Below are positions 10,232 through 20,220 of a stretch of 36,479 nt of DNA, one piece after another. Origin of the DNA: Welwitschia mirabilis (Eukaryota > Gnetophyta > Gnetopsida > Welwitschiales). The stretch spans positions 273,141,049 to 273,177,527 of the forward strand of contig JBOZIK010000001.1 in NCBI GenBank assembly GCA_051453625.1, in the 5' to 3' direction. The position numbers and the translations under genes were made by a program. Below the pieces are notes generated by a model. The model did no database searches. It had not been told where the DNA came from and saw nothing but the letters and a program-made list of their open reading frames with translations. The first letter of the stretch is position 1; the number at the start of each line of letters is the position of its first letter.

Positions 10232-10460
10232 TTATGATGCCAACTTAACCTATTTAATACACTTATGGAGTACATTTTTAGTTCATATTAACAAGTTTTT
10301 CCAAGGAGTTATATAAGTTGTATAAAGCTTCCAGAAATATTAAAAGATATAATAATTTCCCAAATAAGAATCCATTTTTGAACAATGATAAACCAAAGCA
10401 ATTTGATTAAGATATATTGGTCATCCTCTATGTCATTGGGATGAAAGAGGGGATGCAAAA
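10232..10460 (+). repeat. E5: plus-oriented LTR stub (U3 start)
   Basis: TATGATGCCAACTT and the next 200 bases match, in plus orientation, the U3 start of E4's LTRs (minus strand from 18565 and from 11522). The match includes ATTTAATACACTTATG, GTACATTTTTAG and a perfect 24-nt palindrome at 10421-10444. The match stops near 10455, where E4's 3' LTR begins in the opposite orientation. The rest of this LTR is absent from the right side of E4. It is probably a remnant of a related element into which E4 jumped. Confidence 0.75.
10421..10444. repeat. 24-nt palindrome TCATCC-N12-GGATGA
   Basis: The inverted ends TCATCC and GGATGA match perfectly, with a 12-nt centre TCTATGTCATTG. It is one of about 14 related sites in the window (see findings). 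Confidence 0.8.
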
Positions 10461-11081
10461 TGTTCTAATGCATATTTATGCTTCTAATTTTAATATTCTA
10501 AAGATCTAATTTAACTTGCAACATTTGAAAAGCTAAATATCTAAATACATACAATACACATTTGTATAGTGGGATCAACCCAAATGTTGTACATTTAAAG
10601 AAGACTTTCAAAAGAGAATATGAAAAATTACTTTCATAAAGAGAAGAGTAATATATTTTCAAATATCATTTTATAGGAAATAAAATTAAATAATGCAAGA
10701 TGAAGATGGAATAAAATGAAATATAATGTAATGAATGCAATTTTAATGTAATGAATTAATTAAACTTCAAATCTAATATCACTTATATTAATCCTTATAA
10801 CCTATTTCATTTACAAATTCATGTCACTTAAATTGTAACTAAGATAAGCTATAAGGAAGAATAATAAAACATTTGAAAATATTTCAATTCAATCAATACT
10901 TTTATTAACAAAATTAAGGTACATCCACTTATGACAATAAATAATCAATGAAAGATTCATTATCTAATATTAAGATGGTTCTTCTCATACATAGGATGAA
11001 TCTTATTACCTTTAACAATCTCCAATCATCACAAGAATGTAGATAATAAAAGGGGATTTTGAATAGGATCTAAAGGAATCC

Positions 11082-11089
11082 ATTTATAG
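11082..11089 (-). promoter_or_regulatory. E4 3' LTR TATA box
   Basis: The minus strand reads AACTATAAATGG, aligned with the TATA box at 18102-18109 in the 5' LTR. Confidence 0.6.
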
Positions 11090-11196
11090 TTTGGAATAGG
11101 TCACTAAATGGTGTGAACAAAGAGGTATAAGTTAAATTCACTCTTTCATAATAATTTATTTAATTTTACAAATCATTTTAACTATCATCTATTGTG

Positions 11197-11220
11197 TCAT
11201 CCCCATGACATAGAAGATGA
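11197..11220. repeat. 24-nt quasi-palindrome
   Basis: TCATCC...AGATGA, with the wider arms GTCATC and GATGAC (11196-11221). The centre is CCATGACATAGA. Confidence 0.7.
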
Positions 11221-11309
11221 CATCCCATCTTACAAATAATGCTTAGCACATGTTGAAAATACTAACTATTGATATAGAGGATGATCATACTTTACTGTCA
11301 TTACCTCTA

Positions 11310-11333
11310 TCATCTTCATGACATAGAGGATGA
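11310..11333. repeat. 24-nt quasi-palindrome
   Basis: TCATCT...GGATGA with centre TCATGACATAGA. The flanking CCTCTAT and ATAGAGG also pair (11304-11329), as do the outer GTCAT and ATGAC, giving a longer interrupted stem. Confidence 0.7.
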
Positions 11334-11522
11334 CCAATGTATCTTCATCAAATTTCTTTATTCATCATTATTCAAAGATAACTTCATATTTAGGAAATGA
11401 TTGTACCTTTTGACTTATATAAAAGATTTTTAGAATTTGCATAAATCCTTGGAAAAACATATTAATAGGACTTGAAAATGTACTCCAAAATGTATTAAAT
11501 AAATTAAGTTGACATTACAACA

Positions 11523-11536
11523 TAGCCTCTTACTTA
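11523..11536 (-). promoter_or_regulatory. E4 polypurine tract
   Basis: The minus strand reads AAGTAAGAGGCTA directly before the 3' LTR start. A purine-rich stretch here primes plus-strand cDNA in LTR elements. It is similar to AAGTAGGAGAATA before E1's 3' LTR. Confidence 0.6.
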
Positions 11537-12849
11537 TTATTTATTAGTTCCTAATAAAGTAAGTGAATAATAAGTTGTGAGCCAACTAATAAAAAGAAAA
11601 TCAATACATATATCCCATTTAGAATTAAGAATACAACATGTGAAATACATCTATGAAAAAGCAAAAGTAAAATTGATATATATTATAAATCATTAAGTTC
11701 AACATCATAGAAAAGTTGCATAAGTCATGTAAGAAAAGTGAAGTAGGATAACATTTCATGATTATAAGGTTAAGTGGTAAATAGGGTTATAAAAAGGAAG
11801 ATTATTAAAGATGATTAAGGTAGAGGTTAATTTGATTTTATATATAATAATCAAGTGATGAAAATTGTAACAAGTAGATTAGAAAATGACAAAGTCCTAA
11901 ACATTATTTTGAGAAAGATAAGAAAAATGACTTTGAGAAGACAAACTGGCAAACTAAGATAAGACCAAAAAAATGGAAAAAATAGAATATGAAGAAGATT
12001 AACGTCTTGTCTAAAGTTTAAACTTAGCAAACTTCTTAGCAAATGTTATAAAGATACTTGATATAGAAATGCATGAATTATTGTAGAATACCATAGAGTA
12101 CCATTTAAAAAGTTGGTGATGACGAAAATATCTAATATTTATATTTAGCAAAGTATCATGTAATTTTTAGACTATGATTCAATCCCTCTTTAGTTATGAT
12201 AACCATCCCAATAAATAACATACTCATATGTTTATGAAGTCTGTGCCCAAGAGAAATGGGAGTTTTAGTCAATGGAGTGTTAAACAACACCATTCATTAT
12301 GATGAGGGAAGTGCAACCACTGCCGAGAGAATAAGGACCCATAAGATAAAGCTAGATTATGGCCAACAAATCCTCTAGTGAAGTTTCTAAGCTATCATAT
12401 CATAGTACCAAAGGCCCCTCTTAGGAAAATTTGCTCAGGTATTCTTTTATTAGTACATCATGATATAATTGCAAGAGGGTGATTCATTTTTATTTTTCTT
12501 TTTCTTTCTATTTTTCTATATATATTTCCCTCTTACTTTTTAAATTTTTATTCTTTTCCACTGAATTAGACTCCCCATTTTTTACAGCATTGTTTAATCA
12601 TTAGAATGATAAGGTAACAAAGTATATGATTGAAAATAAGGATCGAATTAGCATAATTGATATTTTACATAAAATAATCAAGAAGATTGATTATAGATAT
12701 TGGAATATCTTAATATTGATTGAATTCAATCTTTACTACATAAAGACCCAAAGTAAATAATTACTTTATCATGGTAACACCTATGGAAGTTAAACATAAA
12801 TCAAGTTAAAGATGATCAAGTAGTCTCATAACTTAAACTAAGAAATAAA
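11537..12849 (-). other. E4 3' region between pol and LTR
   Basis: No coding frame I can assign. The minus-strand frame 12042-11851 is hydrophobic but matches nothing in the same region of E1 or E3, so I do not call it a gene. It contains the conserved block at 12240-12460. In Athila elements this interval may hold an env-like ORF; none is recognisable. Confidence 0.6.
12240..12460 (-). other. Conserved post-pol block (E4 copy)
   Basis: The minus strand carries GCAAATTTTCCTAAGAGG, CTTTGGTACTATGATATGAT and a CT-rich stretch ending CGGCAG then TGGTTGCACTTCCCTCATCA. It matches E1 22520-22740 and E3 30360-30130. The pyrimidine-rich stretch ending in AG resembles a 3' splice site. It has no open frame. 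Confidence 0.7.
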
Positions 12850-13200
12850 GCTAAAAAAGAATTTAGTAGATGGTCAGGGGAAGATATTCTTTTTTACAAA
12901 GAGGATCTTCCAAGTTAATTACTTCTATCATGTTTAAGGTATAACTACAATCATCTAGAGATGTATAAAATTTTAACCTTTATCCATTTATTCTTTGGAT
13001 TTCTTGAGTTTGAAGATCTAAGGTCTCAATAGAGTCATTATAATGTATTATTTCCACATGATAAAGACCAAGCCATTTAGAGGTTAGCTTATTATGTATA
13101 TAATGTAATTGAGTCTTATGAAAAAACCACAAATTGAACTATGTCTATAAGTTTAGGAATTTTATCCTCGATTACTGGCTTAATGGCAAGATTAATTAAG
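12850..13200 (-). pseudogene. E4 pol C-terminal remnant (integrase C-terminus)
   Basis: The minus strand shows KLTSKWLGLYHVE (about 13100-13060), the GPY/F-type module at the C-terminus of Ty3/gypsy integrases, compared with KLTSKWLGPYLIKKV in E1. After it comes a LNMIEVINLEDPL-type end, as in E1 near 22030. Stops interrupt it. The catalytic core is absent: upstream sequence jumps directly to the PR-RT linker, so a deletion of roughly 2.5 kb joined the two. Confidence 0.7.
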
Positions 13201-13582
13201 GATTTTTATTGGGAAGGGTGAGGTTGAGAATTAATGATCAATGGATTATTAGAAGTATTATTTGAAAACATGTATTTCAAGCCATTGGATAAGTCTTTAA
13301 GTTAAATATTATTTTCATCCTCCATAGTTATAGAACACCCATTTCGATGTAAAAGGTTTTTAATAAATCTTACATGTTGGATATTATAATCAAGTATGGG
13401 TTTAAAGTCCTCATAAAAATAATTATTAGAAGAGCAGTTTAAGAGATTTAGGTTGAGGCTATAATAATTGAAGAGTATAAAGATTTAAGAATAATAGAAG
13501 GTTCTTCCTCATCCTTAAACAAGGTAGAGTTATGTAATAAAAACTGCCTTTCTTCTAAAGGATGATGTTTAACTAACATGAA
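13201..13582 (-). pseudogene. E4 PR-RT linker remnant
   Basis: The minus strand near 13330-13230 gives MEDENN, then NGLKYMFSNNTSNNPLI. This matches GLKYIFLSNNSKKPLI in E1 (19240-19300) and GLKYIF in E3 (about 33560), the linker just ahead of reverse transcriptase. No RT follows. It marks the left edge of the internal deletion. Confidence 0.65.
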
Positions 13583-14061
13583 TTATCTAGCTTTTTCTTT
13601 TATCTCTAATTCATCTTCCACATCTTTATTAGCAGCATCGAATACTCTAATACTAAACCTTTTATGGCCTATATGACATTCTATCATCCTCGTGCAAGTA
13701 TCAATGACACAATTGCTTGTTGCACAAAACACTCTTCCTAAAATTAGAGGGTATCCATCATTATGTTCAACCTCTATAATGACCACATCTATATGGTAAA
13801 AAGCTTCCTCAATTTAAATAATTAAATCTTTAATTATTATTATAGGTTTTTTAATTGATGCATTAGCCAATTCTAATCCTATTTTGGTAGGTTCAATTCT
13901 CCCTTGTAATCCAAGCTTTTTACAAATGTGCAAAGGGATGACACTTGATCCTATGTTTATTATAGCTTTCTTGATTTTCTTATTTCCTTCCAAAATAACA
14001 CCAATAATGACTGCCCCTTGATCTTTAGAATTAGGACATTTTTGAGAAACTAAGTTGGAAA
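13583..14061 (-). pseudogene. E4 retropepsin region
   Basis: Protease of the polyprotein. On the minus strand the active-site region reads INIGSSVIPLHICKKLGLQG: the catalytic Asp of the D-x-G-S loop is Asn (codon 13957-13955), a G-to-A change that would inactivate it. About 60 residues later comes the flap-distal motif YPLILGRVFCATSN and the conserved IECHIGHKRF tail, in an open frame 13786-13583. One in-frame stop lies between the two halves. Length and motif spacing match E1's PR. Confidence 0.82.
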
Positions 14062-14841
14062 AAGATTGTGTAATTAATACTTTACTTGGAATTACTCTTT
14101 TTTTTTCTTTTTATTAAGTCATTCCAAATTTTGTTGTAATTGATATTATCTTAAAGGATTTTCCAAAAGGATAAGTTGATAGTAACATCATTTATAATTA
14201 CTTTTAAATATTCATCATAAGTTTTATTGTTGTTTAATTTTTCTAGTCATGGAGTAGTCTTCTCCTTGGGATATTGGTTGTTATTATTGGATTTAGGAAG
14301 ATTTAGTTTAACAAAAATTTCAATATTACCTTCTTTAGGTTTTTCCTTTTCTTTGTGGGTAGAAGTTAGAGGTTCTTTATGAGGAGTAGTATCATGTCTA
14401 CTTCTGATTACTACTTCCCAATCTTTCTTTACATTATTTAGATTTGGAATAGTTTGAGTGGCAAGTGAACTTTGAGGTCTTTGATTGCTTAGCATGTTTT
14501 ATCAAAGAAAGTCAATCAAATTTTATAAGTTTTTATTCTAATTTTCTAAGATTTCTTTGGTGTTATCTTATGTCTTTTGAAGTTTCTCCATCATTTCTCT
14601 ATAAGGATTATGATTTTCATACTTGTTATCAAATAAATGTTGGAAAAATGTTGGTGTTTCATTATTTCTTAGTGGATATTATTTATTTCCTCCAAAGTTG
14701 TTTGGCTTTTAATTGAATCATAAACTTCATTGAATATGGCCTTTTCACAAGTTGGTAAAGCTAAGTAATCTTTGGTAGAGTGATAGTTTTCATCACATAT
14801 TTCACAATGGTTGAGTTAATTTAGCAATTTTGCATCAATTA
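14062..14841 (-). pseudogene. gag: E4 gag C-terminus, downstream copy
   Basis: The minus strand contains an open tail 14495-14247 (QRPQSSLATQ, then DTTPHKEP) equivalent to the E2 and E1 gag tails, and Pro/Lys-rich gag-PR linker. Toward 14800 the zinc-knuckle-proximal sequence appears. It duplicates 14942-15760 with visible divergence and one internal deletion, and the two copies are separated by a 100-N gap. Only this copy continues into PR. Confidence 0.75.
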
Positions 14842-14941
14842 NNNNNNNNNNNNNNNNNNNNNNNNNNNNNNNNNNNNNNNNNNNNNNNNNNNNNNNNNNN
14901 NNNNNNNNNNNNNNNNNNNNNNNNNNNNNNNNNNNNNNNNN
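14842..14941. other. Assembly gap (100 N) at a gag duplication
   Basis: The sequence left of the gap (14062-14841) restarts right of it (14942, AAGATTGTGTAATxAATAC), so the gap sits exactly at a duplication joint. Confidence 0.97.
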
Positions 14942-16125
14942 AAGATTGTGTAATGAATACTTTACTTGAAATTACTCTTTTTTATTTTCTTTTTAAGTCC
15001 TTCTAAATTTTATTGTACTTGGAGTTGTATTGAAGGATCTACCAAAAGGGTAGATTGATAGTAACATCATTCATAATTTATTTCAAAAATTCATCATAAG
15101 TTGGATTATTGTTTAATATTTTTATCCATTGGGTAGTCTTATCCTTGGGATGTTGGTTATTGTTGTTAGATTTAGGAAATATTAGTTGATAAAGAATTTT
15201 AGTATCATCTTCTTAAGATTTCTCTTTATCTTTATGGATAGAAGTTGAACGTTTCTCATGAGGAGTAGTGTTATATTCACTTCTAATTACTACTTTCCAA
15301 TCTTTCTTTTCATCATTTGGGTTTGGAATATTTTGAGTAACAAGTAATCCTTGAGGTCTTTGATTTACTAATATGTTTTGTTAAAGGAGGCCAATCAAAT
15401 TTTATAAGTTTTTATTCTAATTTTCTAAGATCTTATTAGTTGTATCTTATGTCTTTTTGAGTTTCTCCATAATTTCTCTACAGGGATCATTTTTATTTTA
15501 GTTGGAAAAATTTGGTTGAGAATTATGACCTCTATATTTGTTGTCAAATAAAGGTTGGAAAGATGTTGAAGATCCGTTATTTCTTCGTGGATATTGTTGG
15601 TTACCTTTAAAGTTATTTAGCCTTTGATTGAATGCATAAACTTAATTGAATATGGCCTCTATACAAGTTGGTAATGTTGGACATTCCTTAGTAGAGTGAT
15701 ATTTTTCATCACATATTTCACAATGGTTGAGTTGATGTAGCAATTTTTGCATCAGTTAAACCTTTTTTATTACTTTCCAAGATACTAGTAAGATCACTAA
15801 GTAGGGTGTCAAATTTTGATTATTCTACTTCATATTAAACGTTTTTGAAGTATCTAAGGATTTTAATGTCTCTAGATGTAGTTTTTAGCCAATTTTGACA
15901 TATTTCTACAAGGATTCCTAATACGTTTCAAGCATTGTCTAAAGTTTAACTGAGTAAATCTCCACCACATGACAAATATACCATTTTTCTATTTTGACTA
16001 TTTAATCCACTATAGAAGTGATTAATAAGTTCTTATTTTTCAAACTCATTCACTAGATTAGATCACATAATAATTAATAATCTTTCATATGTTTAGTAAT
16101 AATATTCGTGAGGGTACTATTACAA

Positions 16126-16225
16126 NNNNNNNNNNNNNNNNNNNNNNNNNNNNNNNNNNNNNNNNNNNNNNNNNNNNNNNNNNNNNNNNNNNNNNNNNNN
16201 NNNNNNNNNNNNNNNNNNNNNNNNN
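16126..16225. other. Assembly gap (100 N) with repeated flank
   Basis: The 72 bases before the gap (16054-16125) are repeated after it (16226-16297) with one difference, which is typical of an unmerged contig overlap. Confidence 0.95.
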
Positions 16226-16481
16226 TAGATTAGATCACATAATAATTAAGAATCTTTCATATGTTTAGTAATAATATTCGTGAGGGTACTATTACAAATT
16301 TATTACTTCTTTTCTTTTTATTCTCATAACTATCTCATTCATAAACCATTTGATAAAGACTTTTTGTACATGATTCCTAACTTAAGACTTAAATGTGGAA
16401 TGGTTCTAAGACAATTTTTTGCTTTTTCTTTTAAGGTAAAGGGGAATATTACAATGTAGGTCCTATCTAAAATTTTATTTT

Positions 16482-16560
16482 NNNNNNNNNNNNNNNNNNN
16501 NNNNNNNNNNNNNNNNNNNNNNNNNNNNNNNNNNNNNNNNNNNNNNNNNNNNNNNNNNNN
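16482..16560. other. Assembly gap (79 N)
   Basis: Run of N inside E4 gag, between the capsid domain and the N-terminal block. Confidence 0.97.
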
Positions 16561-16690
16561 CAATAGGAATTCAAGTTTTTTAACTCTATATCATCTCACG
16601 GGGGTAGATCAAATGGGGTATGAACATCCCTCTTTTTATTAGCTAACATATCCTTTAAAGTGATATTAGAGGATTCTTATATTTTAAGTA

Positions 16691-17455
16691 AATATTTATT
16701 AGACATCATAGAGGTAAGAGTATTAAGATGATTAGGAAAAAGAGAAGAGGCAGCATTTCTAATAGAACTTAGTTAATTTTTAGAAATCTTCAAAGACTTA
16801 GGTGTATGCAAATAAGAAAGAGTAAATGCAGAATAATCATCTTATTCAATTAAAGAATTAAATTTTTCTTTCTCACTTCGAGTTCTTGAATTAAAGTCTA
16901 CCAAACCTTTTTTTATTGATTCATTGAGAAAAGGATTTTCATGAGTGTATTAGCCTTTTCTATTATTTATCATTACCCTGTAAGATCAATTTATGTTAAA
17001 CAAACTTCTTTACATTCAAGTGACATCAATCTTCAAGATCAGTCAAAGGTGTAAGGAGTAGGATATAGCAAATAAATGTTGCAATAACTTTGGTCATATG
17101 AAGCACAAAGTGTAGGCCAAGTTTGTGTAAACATAATAATCAATATGGTAATCCCCAAAATCACACAAAGTATTAGGCATAGACCTAATAGATTGCTGAA
17201 TTCAAATATGAATATCTAAAATTAAACTTGAAAGTAGAGAAAGAAAAATTATAAGAAATAAAAATTTCAAATTAAAAAAATGTAAATTAAAGTACATTTC
17301 AAATGGATAATTAAAAACAATTACTTGTAGCCCAAAAGATAATCAAAAAATTACAAGTAGATCCAAAAGGATAAAATACAAAAATACTCAAACAAATAAA
17401 TTAAAATGTATTCAAAATAATTACTTGAGTAATGATAATATTCCTTTTGAATTCT
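16691..17455 (-). other. E4 untranslated leader
   Basis: Between PBS and gag; no gene seen. AT-rich, with no clear 24-nt palindromes, unlike the leaders of E1 and E2. Confidence 0.55.
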
Positions 17456-17473
17456 TCCCTAGTAATGATACTA
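17456..17473 (-). promoter_or_regulatory. E4 primer binding site (tRNA-Asp type)
   Basis: The minus strand reads TAGTATCATTACTAGGGA, three bases after an LTR end CAACA. All eight differences from TGGCGCCGTTGCCGGGGA are transitions (G-to-A or C-to-T). Its location identifies 17477-18572 as the 5' LTR. Confidence 0.82.
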
Positions 17474-18101
17474 TAATGTTGTAATTCATATTTGTGCTTC
17501 TAATTCCACTAACCTAAAGATTAAATTTAAGTTACAACATCTAAAAAACAAAATATTTAATTGCACACAATAGACATTTATATACTGGGATCAACTCAAA
17601 TGTCATACACTTAGAGAAGACTTTCAAAAGAGAATATGAAAAATTTATTTCATAAATAGAAGAGTTTTGGAATTTCATTTTAGAGGAAACAAAATTAAAT
17701 AATTAAAGATGAAGATGGAATGTAATGTAATGGAATGAAATGAAATGGATGTAATGAATGCAATTCTAATGAAATGAATTAATTAAAATTCCAATCTACT
17801 ATTATTTAAATTAATCCTTATAACCTTTGCAATTACAAATTTATGTCATTTAAATTAAAATTAAGATAAGCTATAAGAAAGGATAATAAAACATCTAAAA
17901 ATATTTTAATGTAATCAATAATTTTATTAATGAAATTGAAGTACATCCACTTACAAAAATAACTCCTCAATGAAAGACTCACTTCCTAACACCAGGTGGT
18001 TCTTTTCACAAGTAGGATGGATCTCCTTGTCTTTAACAACCTTTAATTATTACAAGAATGTAGATGATAAAAGATGATTTTGAATAGGATCTAAAGGGTT
18101 C

Positions 18102-18109
18102 TATTTATA
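18102..18109 (-). promoter_or_regulatory. E4 5' LTR TATA box
   Basis: The minus strand reads CCTATAAATAGAACC, at the same LTR position as 11082-11089. Confidence 0.65.
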
Positions 18110-18302
18110 GGTTGAGGTAGGTTATTAAAGGATGTGAAATAAAGAGGTATAAGTTAAATCCACTCTTTCATAACAATTTCATTAATTTTACAAATCACTT
18201 TTATTGTCATCCATTGTGTTGTCTCCACGACATAGAGGATCACATCCCATCTATTAACTAATTCATAGCACATGTTAAAAATATTGACTATCATTCCAAT
18301 TA

Positions 18303-18326
18303 TTGTCCTCATGACATAGAGGACAA
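18303..18326. repeat. 24-nt palindrome in LTR
   Basis: TTGTCC and GGACAA arms around the TCATGACATAGA centre; the inner GTCCTC and GAGGAC (18305-18324) pair perfectly around ATGACATA. Confidence 0.75.
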
Positions 18327-18572
18327 CCATACTTTTCTAATTATTGTCTCCTCTATGATCCCAATGACATGGAGGAAGACCAATATATCTTCATCAAATT
18401 GATTTGATTCATCATTATCCAAAAATGTCTTCTTATTTGAAAAATTATTGGATATTTTAATTTGTATGCAAGCTTTGTAGAATTTACATAAATCCCTTTA
18501 AAAACTTGTTAATAGGACCTAAAAATGTACTTCATAAGTGTATTAAATAGATCAAGTTGGCATCATAAAATA

Positions 18573-18577
18573 TATCA
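18573..18577. repeat. Target-site duplication of the nested insert, right (TATCA)
   Basis: E1's protease frame resumes immediately after the insert with TATCAATAGTGAG; it duplicates 10227-10231. Confidence 0.75.
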
Positions 18578-18995
18578 ATAGTGAGTGTCACTTTGGAATA
18601 ACATAAAAGAAGTTAAAGATCTTTGATTGACATAGGAGCTAGTATAAACATCATGTTTCTTTACATATGTAAAAGACTTAGGTTGAAAAATAGAATAGAA
18701 CCTATAAAAATTATCTGGAAATTGGATAATCTTTTAATTAAGAAATACTTAGGGATTATCAAGAACATAATCATCCAAATATAGAAAGATTTTTATCCCA
18801 TAGATATAGTCATCATTGAGGTAGAGCATGATGGAGGTTATTCATTACTCTTAAGAAGAACCTTTGTATAACTTCCCATTGTATCATTAACACATGAATC
18901 AGAATGATGAAATGTCATATAGGCAATAAGAAGTATACCATTCTAGTTTTTCATGCTTCTTAAACAAAAGCAAGAGATGGGTTTAAAGAAGAAAT
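18578..18995 (+). pseudogene. E1 retropepsin region
   Basis: Protease that would process the E1 polyprotein. Active site SLIDIGASINIMFLYICKRL: the catalytic Asp is kept here (codon 18629-18631), unlike in E2, E3 and E4. The C-terminal block is CITSHCIIN, then MMKCHIGNKKYT (about 18855-18940). Stops and shifts occur between the two halves, so no active enzyme is expected. It is separated from its gag by the 8.3-kb nested insert. Confidence 0.8.
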
Positions 18996-19195
18996 TAAAC
19001 CAACCCTTTTTTTAAAAACATTGTCCAATTAAAGAAGGATTGATAATGCTACATGAATCAATTTTATATGATGACTCGACTAAAATACACTGTCTTGAGT
19101 ATAAGAATGAGGAATATTTCAACTAGAAGGAAATCCAACATGTTTGCTAAATATAAAACCTTTTTGAAAAGTGTTATTCCACATCTCTCATTCCC

Positions 19196-20220
19196 ATGAT
19201 AGACAGAATGACAAATGGAAATTCTAATCTAAAACTGAAGGAGTTATTCAAGGGTCTAAAATATATTTTTCTATCTAACAATTCGAAGAAGCCTTTAATA
19301 ATAAGTGATCTTCTTACTTCTCAACAAGAATCCAACTTAATCTTCTTTTTAACTTCTAAAGAAGATGCTTTTTCTTAAACCCATAAAGACTTAGTTTCGA
19401 TCTGTCTTTCCATAATCCAACATAAAATTTAACTCAATGATAATGCTCAACTTATTAGGAAATCCTAACAAAGGCTTAACCTAGTCCTTAAGAAAGTATT
19501 TAAAGATGAGGTTATTAAACTTATGAATGTTAGGATAATCTATGTTATCTCTGATAGTGAGTGAGTTGACCCTTTGATAGTAGCTCCAAAAAAGGATGAA
19601 AAATGAAGAATGTACATTGATTTTAGAAAACTTAATGAGGTTACTAAAAAGGATTATTACCCTTTAATATTTATTAATTAATTTCTTAATAGAATCCAAG
19701 GTTATACCTACTATAATTTTTTCAATGGATATAGTTGCTATAATCACCAAGCAAAAATAATTGTTACCTCACTTTTGGAATCTTTGTCTTTATATGAATG
19801 TCTTTTAGAATTTGTAATTTCCCTAGGACTTTCTATCAAGTAATGATACAAATATTGTCAGACATGATAAAGGATTTTATTGAAATCTTTATGGATGACT
19901 TCTCCATCTTTGCTAAAACTTTTAAAAAAATCATAGAAAGGTTAAAGAAAGTCTTAAATCAATGTATAGAAAGTGTCCTACATTTGATATGGAAAAAAAT
20001 GTTTCTTTTCATAAATAATAAAATTATTTCATGTCATCACATTTCTAAGGATGGAATTAATATGAACCCTACAATGGTTGGTATCATTAAAAACCTTATC
20101 CCTTCAACTAATTTCAAAAAAGTTATATCATTCCTTGGTCATGCTAGTTTTTAACATCATTTTATCTATGATTATGCTAAGGTTTACAAACCCATTTACT
20201 AATTACTTAAAAAATATACT
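19196..20220 (+). pseudogene. E1 reverse transcriptase domain
   Basis: RNA-templated DNA polymerase of the element. The N-terminal linker NSNLKLKELFKGLKYIF (19196 on) is followed by a stop at a conserved Trp, then RT blocks VAPKKDEK, stop, RMYIDFRKLNEVTKKDYYP (about 19585-19660). The next catalytic block reads FFNGYSCYNH, with the first catalytic Asp changed to Asn (19724-19726). A frameshift near 19770 leads into an open frame 19798-20154 with SFRICNFPRTF, FMDDFSIFAKT (both Asp kept, 19894-19899) and FLGHASF. FMDDFS is the Athila form of YxDD. Several stops are lost Trp codons. Nonfunctional. Confidence 0.9.

Larger units (their letters stand above)
10461..11522 (-). repeat. E4 3' LTR
   Basis: On the minus strand it starts TGTTGTAATGTCAAC at 11522 and ends AGAACA at 10461. 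It is collinear with 17477-18572 (for example GGGATCAACxCAAATGT near 10571 and 17588, and CTTTCAAAAGAGAATATGA near 10605 and 17622). It contains a TATA box at 11082-11089 and two 24-nt palindromes (11197-11220, 11310-11333). Confidence 0.9.
14942..16690 (-). pseudogene. gag: E4 gag, main copy (with two gaps)
   Basis: The N-terminus on the minus strand at about 16680-16570 reads SSNITLKDMLANKKRD, then PFDLPP, stop, DDIELKNLNSY, clearly the N-terminal block of the E1 gag. The capsid domain follows (KEKAKNCLRTIPHLSLK near 16430-16360), then Zn-knuckle and tail regions to 14942. Gaps at 16126-16225 and 16482-16560 interrupt it, and several stops are present. The C-terminal 0.8 kb is repeated at 14062-14841. 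Confidence 0.78.
10461..18572 (-). mobile_element. Athila-related LTR element E4, internally deleted
   Basis: On the minus strand: 5' LTR 18572/18565 to 17477, PBS 17473-17456, leader, gag (with tandem duplication and three gaps), PR, short pol remnants, 3' region, PPT and 3' LTR 11522-10461. About 2.5 kb covering RT, RNase H and the integrase core is missing relative to E1. Its LTRs (about 1.06-1.1 kb) differ from those of E1, E2 and E3, so it is a separate subfamily with the same tRNA-Asp PBS. Candidate 5-bp target duplication: CAAAA (10456-10460) and TAAAA (18566-18570). Confidence 0.85.
17477..18572 (-). repeat. E4 5' LTR
   Basis: It ends CAACA at 17477 and starts near 18565-18572 (TGATGCCAACTTGATC on the minus strand). 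It is collinear with the 3' LTR 10461-11522. It contains a TATA box (18102-18109) and three 24-nt quasi-palindromes (18219-18242, 18303-18326, 18356-18379). The exact U3 start is uncertain by about 7 bp. Confidence 0.9.

Noticed and set aside
14465-14716. Plus-strand 83-residue frame
   Set aside because: Antisense to the E4 gag tail.
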